Shown in pieces: positions 1 to 5,541 of a DNA stretch of 5,541 nt (positions are counted from its first letter, which is position 1; every line of letters begins with the position of its first letter). The position numbers were made by a program, and so were the translations under genes. Where the stretch lies: positions 1-5,541 of the forward strand of contig NZ_CALFIG010000163.1 in NCBI RefSeq assembly GCF_937876455.1. Direction: 5' to 3'. The notes below the pieces were generated by a model. It had not been told where the DNA came from. It made no database searches and saw only the letters and a list, made by a program, of their open reading frames with translations. The DNA is from an uncultured Flavobacterium sp. (GTDB lineage: Bacteria; Bacteroidota; Bacteroidia; Flavobacteriales; Flavobacteriaceae).

Positions 1-113
1 GTATATGTTACGTATGTTTTTCCAGAATTATTATCACCTACTAAAATAGTTAAATCATTAAATTCGATTTCACTAGTTGCTATTTTACCTAAACTATTTA
101 TCGTTATTTTCAT
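1..113 (-). CDS. AAA/ABC-type ATPase, N-terminal fragment (runs off the window)
   Basis: Only the first 37 codons are present; the frame is still open at position 1. The ATG at 111-113 is 10 bases after the methyltransferase stop. The fragment opens with a short beta-strand-rich stretch (MKITINSLGKI), then a second strand ending in LTILVGDNNSGKTY. The Walker A motif GDNNSGKT is at residues 26-33 (positions 15-38) and binds the ATP phosphates. An N-terminal layout of this kind, with Walker A about 25 residues in and the form G-x-N-N-S-G-K-T, is typical of the RecF/SMC/OLD-like ATPases often found in defence loci. The signature motif, Walker B and any C-terminal Toprim or other nuclease domain lie outside the window, so the subfamily cannot be decided. 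The 10-base spacing makes it part of the same operon as the methyltransferase. The weak TTAGGG upstream is the only hint of a ribosome-binding site. Confidence 0.85.
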   Translation of the reverse strand, partial: MKITINSLGKIATSEIEFNDLTILVGDNNSGKTYVTY

Positions 114-123
114 AATACCCTAA
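114..123 (-). other. 10-base intergenic gap between methyltransferase and ATPase genes
   Basis: This is the only non-coding DNA in the window longer than a single base. Read in the direction of transcription it is TTAGGGTATT, immediately followed by ATG. AGGG lies 4 bases before the start, which is too close and too short for a good Shine-Dalgarno. There is no space for a promoter or hairpin terminator, so the ATPase must be expressed from the upstream transcript. Confidence 0.7.
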
Positions 124-1956
124 TTAAATACTTTTAATTTCACTAATTCCAAATCGTTTCAAGGTTTGCACAGCGTTTGCTTTTTCGACATCTGAAAAAC
201 CACTGTCTTTGAAAATCACACGGCATGTAGCTGGATTTAGTTCTTGTTTCCAAGCTCCAATCCCTTCTGCAACTTTGTTGTTGATATCATCTGCTAAACA
301 AATAAATAACGCTCCAAAACCAACACTAAATACCTTTTTACCATCTATTAACTTTTCATCAATTGGAAGCGTTAAATCTAAGCCGTACTTCAATAATATC
401 TCAAACATCACATCTTCTTCAGTGCGGTCTGTTTTAATGTTTTCTTGAGCATCAAACAAACTAGTTTCTAGGTCTTCTGGATTACCATCCCAGCCTTTGA
501 TGTTGGAACTATCCAATTTAAACACCTTAAACCCAAGGTCAAGGTCTTTTGCTTTATCTGGATTTTCCTCTGCTATTTTCTTACCCGCTCTGCGAATGCG
601 TTCTTTTCCTATTTCGGTTATTGTTTTGTAACCCGCTTTAAATGCTTCACTTTTTTCATTGGTTGGTTCTTGCAATTGAATTAAAATATAATGTTTGTTG
701 TTTTGATGTGTAATATTTGAATTTAAAACTGCATGAGCTGTTGACGAAGAGCCTCCAAAAAAATCTAAAATTATATCACCATCATTTCTTGCGGATAATT
801 CAATCATTCGCTCCATTAATTCAGTTGGCTTAGGGTTATCAAATAACTTTTCTCCCATCAAATCTTTTAATCTTGATGTAGCTGTTGATGTAAATAAATT
901 GTTATCCCACCAACTGGTATCTGTTTTACGTTTACCTTTTGCATCTTCTAAATAATACTTTCTTTGTAAATTACCTTTAGTCACAATAATTTGACCTTGC
1001 TCATATAATTCTTGCATTTTTTCTTTAGAATATCTCCAATATCCCTCTACGCCTTTAAATTCATAATATGGATTACCTTTTTGAGCTCCTCCAGGACCAT
1101 CAACTGGAGCTAGTTTATAAAACCCTTTTTCATCTTCCTTATCAAATCCATCTAGTTCTGGAGGTAAACCGAAAAGATGTCTGTTTTGAAATATATTAGT
1201 GTAATTCTTTGCAAATGCTAGAATATGATTATGATTTTGAGAAATAATTTTATCATTGGAAACTGAAGCTCTAGCTTTATGACATATAGAAGTAATAAAG
1301 TTACTTTCTCCAAATATTTCACAACCAATTTTTTTCAAATTATCTACCTCGTTATCATCTAGGCTCATAAAAATGACCCCATCCTCTTTCAATAAATTCC
1401 TTGCCAGTCGTAAACGAGGATACATCATGTTTAGCCAATTAGAATGATAACGACCATCACTATCAGAATTGGTTGATAGCTTGTTCCCTTCATCATTTAC
1501 TTGTCCAGTAACTTGTTGGTAATTTTTTAGGTTGTCCTTGTAGTTGTCTTTATATACAAAGTCTTTGCCTGTATTGTAGGGTGGGTCAATATAAATCATC
1601 TTCACCTTGTTGGCATAGCTTTTTTGCATCAGTTTAAGCACCTCCAAGTTGTCACCCTCAATATAAAGGTTTTGGGTAGTATCCCAATCTACACTTTCTT
1701 CTTTACAAGGGCGTAATGTACCAGTACTAGGCTTGTGTGCTTCTCTTCGGGCTTGGGCTTTTCCAGCCCAAGTGAAACGGTAAAACTCTTCTTCTTCCTC
1801 TAGTTCTGCTCCTAAAACGGCTTGTAATACCTTAAAGTCAATTTTACCTTCGGCAACTATTTCTGGAAATAATTCCTTTAGTTTATTGATATTTTCCGTA
1901 ACAAGGTCTAGGCTTTGCGTTTGCTCATCGCCTCTGGTAATTTTTTCTAAACTCAT
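124..1956 (-). CDS. Type III-like site-specific DNA methyltransferase (Mod-type, N6-adenine)
   Basis: This 610-residue enzyme most likely transfers a methyl group from S-adenosylmethionine to adenine N6 in a short asymmetric DNA site, marking self DNA. It has the beta-class order, with the catalytic motif before the cofactor motif. Catalytic DPPYNTG is at residues 124-130 (DPPY at 1576-1587), preceded by the usual NLYIEGDNLEVLKLM segment (96-110). A conserved block follows at 172-203 (SNWLNMMYPRLRLA, then VIFMSLDDNE). The variable target-recognition region spans about 220-375. KPTELMERMIELS (376-388) then leads into AdoMet motif I, DFFGGSSSTAHAV (398-410). The motif differs from the common DFFAGSGTTAHAV, with Ser404 where the last glycine of FxGxG is usual. 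The length suits a type III Mod. The N-terminal 95 residues include FTWAGKAQARREA, also typical of Mod. The ATG overlaps the stop of the upstream gene (ATGA). No Res gene lies beside it, so whether it belongs to true type III restriction or a different helicase-based system is open. Confidence 0.95.
   Translation of the reverse strand: MSLEKITRGDEQTQSLDLVTENINKLKELFPEIVAEGKIDFKVLQAVLGAELEEEEEFYRFTWAGKAQARREAHKPSTGTLRPCKEESVDWDTTQNLYIEGDNLEVLKLMQKSYANKVKMIYIDPPYNTGKDFVYKDNYKDNLKNYQQVTGQVNDEGNKLSTNSDSDGRYHSNWLNMMYPRLRLARNLLKEDGVIFMSLDDNEVDNLKKIGCEIFGESNFITSICHKARASVSNDKIISQNHNHILAFAKNYTNIFQNRHLFGLPPELDGFDKEDEKGFYKLAPVDGPGGAQKGNPYYEFKGVEGYWRYSKEKMQELYEQGQIIVTKGNLQRKYYLEDAKGKRKTDTSWWDNNLFTSTATSRLKDLMGEKLFDNPKPTELMERMIELSARNDGDIILDFFGGSSSTAHAVLNSNITHQNNKHYILIQLQEPTNEKSEAFKAGYKTITEIGKERIRRAGKKIAEENPDKAKDLDLGFKVFKLDSSNIKGWDGNPEDLETSLFDAQENIKTDRTEEDVMFEILLKYGLDLTLPIDEKLIDGKKVFSVGFGALFICLADDINNKVAEGIGAWKQELNPATCRVIFKDSGFSDVEKANAVQTLKRFGISEIKSI
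1953..1956 (-). promoter_or_regulatory. ATGA start/stop overlap (translational coupling)
   Basis: The methyltransferase ATG (1954-1956) overlaps the TGA stop (1953-1955) of the DUF4391 gene by sharing the bases ATGA. No Shine-Dalgarno is visible just upstream (AACTGAGCGAAAT). Ribosomes finishing the DUF4391 protein are therefore well placed to re-initiate, which would tie the amounts of the two proteins together. The coupling itself is inferred. Confidence 0.8.
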
Positions 1957-2723
1957 ATTTCGCTCAGTTGATTCTTTATACTTTCTATTTGTTTTCTCTT
2001 TTGGTGTATCGCCATGTTAAGCGTTACTTTTTGGTTTTGTTGCTTTTCAGCTTTCACTTGGTTGGCTAGTTTTGAAATGTCTTTTTCCAGCTCCTCCATT
2101 TTGTTCAATAACTCTAAGTCTTCCTTGGTTCGTGTGTTAGTTCGTTTTTGAAAAACACCTGTCACACTTGCACTATTCAATTGAATTATTGAATTGATAT
2201 AACTTTGGTAAAACGACTCCAAGTTGGTTTTATCGATAATTCCAAAATCAATAGACTTCAAAAACGCATCGGTAGCATCTTCCTTAAATAACTTTGAAAG
2301 TACTTTTGTGGAATAATAATTCTCAATAGTACGCTTTGTTTTGTCGTTTTGGTTAATTCGTTTTTCACATACATTGATTACGAATTCTTGGTCGTTCTCT
2401 ATTATTACCAACATTTGATATGGGATATACTTTTGAAATAATTGAATACAAGTATTTGCCACCGCATCTAATTTTTCATTACCAATTGTACATACCATTA
2501 TTTGAACTTCCTCAAACGCAAATTGCTCATTTATTACACTTTGAATGTTGCTATTATTAGGCTTTATGCTTGCCAACCATTCCATTTGTGCTATAGATGA
2601 ATTTAAAACCTTCTTCTCTGATGCAGAAAGCTCAAAATTCTTCAAAAAGAAAGCCTTGGTAAGCTTCTTTTCGAGCAACACCCTGTCTGGTAGGTTTAAT
2701 ATGTTTTTGTAGCTTAAACTCAA
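1953..2723 (-). CDS. DUF4391 family protein with C-terminal coiled coil
   Basis: This 256-residue cytoplasmic protein has no known enzymatic role. The start region (NILNLPDRVLLEKKLTKAFF, residues 7-26) and the later IPYQMLVIIEN segment (100-110) match my memory of the DUF4391 family, which is repeatedly found between a SNF2-like helicase and a type III Mod gene. Residues about 30-190 look like a mixed alpha/beta domain, with strands near VQIMVCTI (73-80), QMLVIIEN (103-110) and FVINVCE (114-120). Residues about 200-256 are rich in Lys, Glu and Gln with leucine/isoleucine heptads, forming a likely coiled coil. There is no signal peptide or membrane segment, and no nuclease or ATPase motif that I can recognise. 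Translation begins at TTG (2721-2723): an in-frame TAA at 2733-2735 excludes a longer form, and the next in-frame GTG (codon 15) would cut into the conserved N-terminus. A structural, adaptor or recognition role between helicase and methyltransferase is plausible but is inference. Confidence 0.85.
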   Translation of the reverse strand: MSLSYKNILNLPDRVLLEKKLTKAFFLKNFELSASEKKVLNSSIAQMEWLASIKPNNSNIQSVINEQFAFEEVQIMVCTIGNEKLDAVANTCIQLFQKYIPYQMLVIIENDQEFVINVCEKRINQNDKTKRTIENYYSTKVLSKLFKEDATDAFLKSIDFGIIDKTNLESFYQSYINSIIQLNSASVTGVFQKRTNTRTKEDLELLNKMEELEKDISKLANQVKAEKQQNQKVTLNMAIHQKRKQIESIKNQLSEI

Positions 2724-2727
2724 CTTA
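2721..2727 (-). promoter_or_regulatory. Helicase stop / DUF4391 TTG start junction, 1-base gap
   Basis: In the transcribed direction the sequence is TAA-G-TTG: the helicase stop (2725-2727), one base, then the TTG start of the DUF4391 gene. There is no Shine-Dalgarno upstream (AATAATCAAATAAG). With a weak start codon and no free ribosome-binding site, expression most likely depends on ribosomes that terminate on the helicase and restart at once. That would keep the small protein at or below helicase levels. Confidence 0.65.
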
Positions 2728-5541
2728 TTTGATTATTAAATAGCTTACTAATTCTAAACTTTCTTCTTGATTAATTGCATCCGCAAATAAGGTTGTTCCT
2801 CCTGGTGTTGCCAACGAATCTAAACCTATTTCTTCTTGAATACCTTTCACTTCATCCAACGTTTTACGTAACAATTGAATGTACGTATCCATTTTTTTGT
2901 TTCCTTTTGTTTCCTTATCGAATTCAGCAATTAAATCAGTAGCAATTTTATCGTTACCCATTCCTAATTTTCTAAAATAATCCAATGCAGTTTTAGTTTG
3001 TGCTCCTTTGATGATTTCGGTACCATCTAAACTAATGTAAGCTAAGAAGAAAGGATACAGGATGTTGTTCTTTAAGTGCTTTGAATAATCTTCGGTAGTG
3101 TCTTTCAAACAAAAGATGACACCTTGCTTAATTTCAGCTAAATTAGATTTTACTACCGCATACGAGGCTTTTGGAATTTCATTTAATTCAGCTAGTTGCT
3201 CATCAGTACTTTTCTCTAAATCAATTTTGAAATCGTTAAAAGTCATATCAGTAATTGATATGCTCCCTTGAACATCTTCAAGGTCAATAACTTGGTCTTG
3301 TAATTGTTTTAATTGTCGCTTACGATAATCCAAATCTTGCATTTCACGACTGTTTTGAGAAATAATATTATCTTCTCCAGTAGCAGAAACATCAAGCATC
3401 ACCATTTTACCTTGAACACGTGCTACCAAATCAATAAACCCATCTAATTCCATACTTGGGAAAAAGTTTACTAATTGGATGTTGTCATTTTGAGAACCTA
3501 TACGGTCAATTCGACCAAATCGTTGAATAATTCTAACAGGATTCCAGTGAATATCATAGTTGACCAAATAATCACAATCTTGAAGGTTTTGTCCTTCTGA
3601 AATACAGTCGGTACAAATTAACACATCAATCTCGTTTTTCTCGTCTGGATTGAGGTCATGTCGCTTTTTAGATTTAGGTGAAAAGTTAGTTAATATGGTA
3701 TTCAAATCGGATTTACAATTTGGCATATTGGTTTTGTTCGTATCAGAACCTGTTACGAGTGCTGAGTAAACACTATGTTCGTCAATTAACCAGTTTTTAA
3801 GTTCCTCATGTATGTACTTAGCAGTATCCGCAAATGCAGTAAAAACAATTATTTTTTTGTTACCCTCATTAATAGGATTTTCAATCTTTTCTGTGATTCG
3901 ATTTTTAAGTTCTAATAACTTAGCATCTCGATTACTATCAATTATGCTAATATTGCTTAGTAGGGTCGCCAATGTAGTTTTATCTTGTTTTAAATCTTGT
4001 TTCCATCGGATAATATCCATGTCTTGAATTAAGACTTTAGTTTTGCCACCTACCAGTAAATCTTCAAGTTCTGTATCATCTATTTCAATATCAGTAATGT
4101 TAAAATCACTATCGATATTACCGTTTTTGTGCTCCTCAATTTGTCTAAGATTTCCGTCAATTGTTTCGATAAGGCTCAGCAATGTTAATCTGAACGAATG
4201 GATTGAACTCTCTAATCTTTTTAATAAATTGATACGCATCAAATAAATCAAACTCTGTTCACGGTCAACTTGCTTGAACACACTTCCTGTTGCAGTAAGC
4301 ATATCGTATTTTTCTTCATAATAGGCACGTTTATCAGCACGCACATACCCAAGTGGAGAGTATGAAGCCAGTGTTAGAGTACTTATCTCATCATAAATAA
4401 CTCCAATATCTTTGAATTGATTATCAGTATCAATTTCTGGATAAATTGTAATTGGAGCTAAACGAGTAGGGAACTTTCCGATGTCTGTTGTGTCATAGTA
4501 TTTTTCGATATGCTTTCTTGAACGTGCTATGGTCAACATGTCCAGTATTCTAAAATATGTCCCGTCCAAATGCTCCATCAACGATTTAACATCCAAATTA
4601 TTTGGGTCACCATTTCGATACCAATTCGTAAATCTTCTTTGAGCGTCACGCATTACTTGAGTAATACTTTCTATACCGTGATTAGAGAAGTAGTTGTCGT
4701 TTCCTTCTGTTATAAATGAAACTTGATTTTTCAAATCGTTCATTTTATTATTAACAGGTGTAGCAGAAAGCATCAGAACTTTTGTTCTAATATTAGCTTT
4801 AATAACATCGTTCATCAATCGCTTGTAACGTGTCATTCCTTCACGTTTATTTGGATTGTTTCTGAAATTATGTGATTCATCAATAACCACTAAATCATAA
4901 TTTCCCCAGTTGATTGTTTCCAGATTAATATCTCCAGATTTTCCTTTTTCTCTGGATAAATCTGTATGATTCAGCACATCGTAATTCAGTCTGTCCTCAG
5001 CCAACACATTATAAATGTCATTTTGCTGGTAGACCGTCCAGTTTTCTCTTAATTTCTTAGGAGCGAGCACCAATATTCTATCATTACGAAGTTGATAGTA
5101 TTTTATTACCGCTAATGCTTCAAATGTCTTACCTAATCCAACCGAATCAGCTATAATGCACCCTCCATACTTTTCAATTTTCTCGATAGCACCAATAACC
5201 GCATCTTTTTGAAAGTTGAATAATAAACTCCAAATTTTTGAATTTTTGAAACCTACTTTTTCTAATTTTTCATCGGCACGTTCACTGATTGTAGAGTAAT
5301 GAAAAATCTCTCTGATACTATATTTGTAAATAGCTTCTGGAGTTATGTTAACAGTCCCTTTTTTTAATCGTTCAGTAACCGCAACATTAATCAAAGATTT
5401 ACTATTGTTCCATGTGTTTTGAAATAATCCAAGAAATTGATTAGCTGTGTCTTCAAAGCATGTAATAAAAATTGGTGTTTTAGAAGAAACAACCCCAATG
5501 CACAATGAATCAAAATCTAAAGGCGTAAGTGTAAAACAAGT
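2725..5541 (-). CDS. SNF2/SF2 helicase-related ATPase of a defence operon, N-terminus cut by the window edge
   Basis: This is an ATP-driven DNA translocase or remodeller, probably the motor of the defence module. Numbering from the TTG at 5503-5505, 926 residues are visible. The frame has no stop between there and 5541, so that TTG is almost surely internal and the gene continues upstream. The order is: tail of an upstream domain (1-70); FNFQKDAV (96-103); Walker A DSVGLGKT (120-127, positions 5125-5148); motif Ia LAPKKL (147-152); Walker B DESH (209-212, 4870-4881); motif III LSATP (246-250); a helical insertion of about 300 residues containing RSRKHIEKYYDTTDIGKFP (328-346) and an acidic linker (465-483); then the second RecA lobe with IVFTAF (553-558), CTDCISEGQNLQDCDYL (631-647) and QRFGRIDRIG (661-670); and a helical C-terminal region (700-926). 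All catalytic motifs are intact. Relatives I remember are about 1050-1100 residues and start with a phospholipase-D-like domain, so roughly 130-170 residues are probably missing. The stop (2725-2727) lies one base before the DUF4391 start. Confidence 0.95.
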   Translation of the reverse strand, partial: TCFTLTPLDFDSLCIGVVSSKTPIFITCFEDTANQFLGLFQNTWNNSKSLINVAVTERLKKGTVNITPEAIYKYSIREIFHYSTISERADEKLEKVGFKNSKIWSLLFNFQKDAVIGAIEKIEKYGGCIIADSVGLGKTFEALAVIKYYQLRNDRILVLAPKKLRENWTVYQQNDIYNVLAEDRLNYDVLNHTDLSREKGKSGDINLETINWGNYDLVVIDESHNFRNNPNKREGMTRYKRLMNDVIKANIRTKVLMLSATPVNNKMNDLKNQVSFITEGNDNYFSNHGIESITQVMRDAQRRFTNWYRNGDPNNLDVKSLMEHLDGTYFRILDMLTIARSRKHIEKYYDTTDIGKFPTRLAPITIYPEIDTDNQFKDIGVIYDEISTLTLASYSPLGYVRADKRAYYEEKYDMLTATGSVFKQVDREQSLIYLMRINLLKRLESSIHSFRLTLLSLIETIDGNLRQIEEHKNGNIDSDFNITDIEIDDTELEDLLVGGKTKVLIQDMDIIRWKQDLKQDKTTLATLLSNISIIDSNRDAKLLELKNRITEKIENPINEGNKKIIVFTAFADTAKYIHEELKNWLIDEHSVYSALVTGSDTNKTNMPNCKSDLNTILTNFSPKSKKRHDLNPDEKNEIDVLICTDCISEGQNLQDCDYLVNYDIHWNPVRIIQRFGRIDRIGSQNDNIQLVNFFPSMELDGFIDLVARVQGKMVMLDVSATGEDNIISQNSREMQDLDYRKRQLKQLQDQVIDLEDVQGSISITDMTFNDFKIDLEKSTDEQLAELNEIPKASYAVVKSNLAEIKQGVIFCLKDTTEDYSKHLKNNILYPFFLAYISLDGTEIIKGAQTKTALDYFRKLGMGNDKIATDLIAEFDKETKGNKKMDTYIQLLRKTLDEVKGIQEEIGLDSLATPGGTTLFADAINQEESLELVSYLIIK

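Noticed and set aside
209..448. Open frame of 79 codons on the plus strand
   Set aside because: It lies wholly inside the methyltransferase C-terminal coding region on the opposite strand. It has no recognisable domain, and the minus-strand protein is clearly the real one.
1785..1803. Run of GAA/GAG codons (Glu-Glu-Glu-Glu-Glu) in the methyltransferase gene, considered as a phase-variation repeat
   Set aside because: Type III mod genes are often phase-variable, but this is only three identical GAA units in a trinucleotide pattern. Length change would keep the frame, so it cannot switch the gene on and off.
3812..4246. Two short plus-strand open frames (3812-4027 and 4043-4246)
   Set aside because: Both are antisense to the conserved helicase gene. 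Their hydrophobic, serine-rich translations are typical of shadow frames of an AT-rich gene and match nothing I know.
5359..5365. Seven-base T run (A in the coding strand, followed by GGG) as a possible programmed frameshift or slippage site in the helicase
   Set aside because: Runs of seven A/T also occur at 1326-1332, near 2890 and near 3850, as expected in an AT-rich genome. The helicase frame continues without interruption, and no alternative product is evident.
2725..5541. Helicase considered as a type III Res or type I HsdR subunit
   Set aside because: The motif set (DSVGLGKT, DESH, LSATP, then a ~300-residue insertion, SEGQNLQ, QRFGRIDRIG) is of the SNF2/RapA-like type. No PD-(D/E)XK nuclease motif was seen at either end of the visible part.
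1..5541. CRISPR arrays, tRNA/rRNA genes, insertion sequences, promoters and rho-independent terminators
   Set aside because: The window is almost entirely coding on one strand, with at most 10 bases between genes. No spaced direct repeats, terminal inverted repeats or hairpin-plus-T tract between genes were found.

Overview
The window is a tightly packed run of four genes, all on the minus strand, so transcription runs from position 5541 towards position 1. In transcription order they are: an SF2/SNF2-type helicase (2725-5541, entering from outside the window), a DUF4391-family protein (1953-2723), a type III (Mod-like) DNA methyltransferase (124-1956), and the first 37 codons of an AAA/ABC-type ATPase with a clear Walker A motif (1-113, leaving the window). 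The junctions are a 1-base gap, a 4-base ATGA overlap and a 10-base gap. There is no room for internal terminators, so this is almost certainly one operon.

The host is probably a member of the Bacteroidota, most likely a flavobacterium-like organism. The DNA is AT-rich, codons favour A/T in third positions, purine-rich Shine-Dalgarno sequences are absent or weak at the starts, and the protein sequences resemble Bacteroidota versions of these families as I remember them. No taxonomic search was possible, so this is a moderate-confidence inference.

Taken together, this is an anti-phage or restriction-type defence module. The methyltransferase looks like a type III Mod subunit, but the usual partner, a Res helicase-nuclease, is not next to it. 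Instead there is a SNF2-like helicase, whose family normally carries an N-terminal phospholipase-D-like domain (here cut off by the window edge), a small DUF4391 protein ending in a coiled coil, and an ATPase. Helicase plus methylase plus ATPase is the make-up of the defence system that I recall being named Hma (helicase, methylase, ATPase). The layout here fits that idea, but I cannot check the component definitions. The likely division of labour is that the methyltransferase marks self DNA, the helicase translocates on or remodels unmarked DNA, and the ATPase or a nuclease outside the window carries out the effect. That division is inference.

No RNA genes, insertion sequences, CRISPR arrays, attachment sites, promoters or terminators were seen. 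No non-coding stretch is longer than 10 bases.
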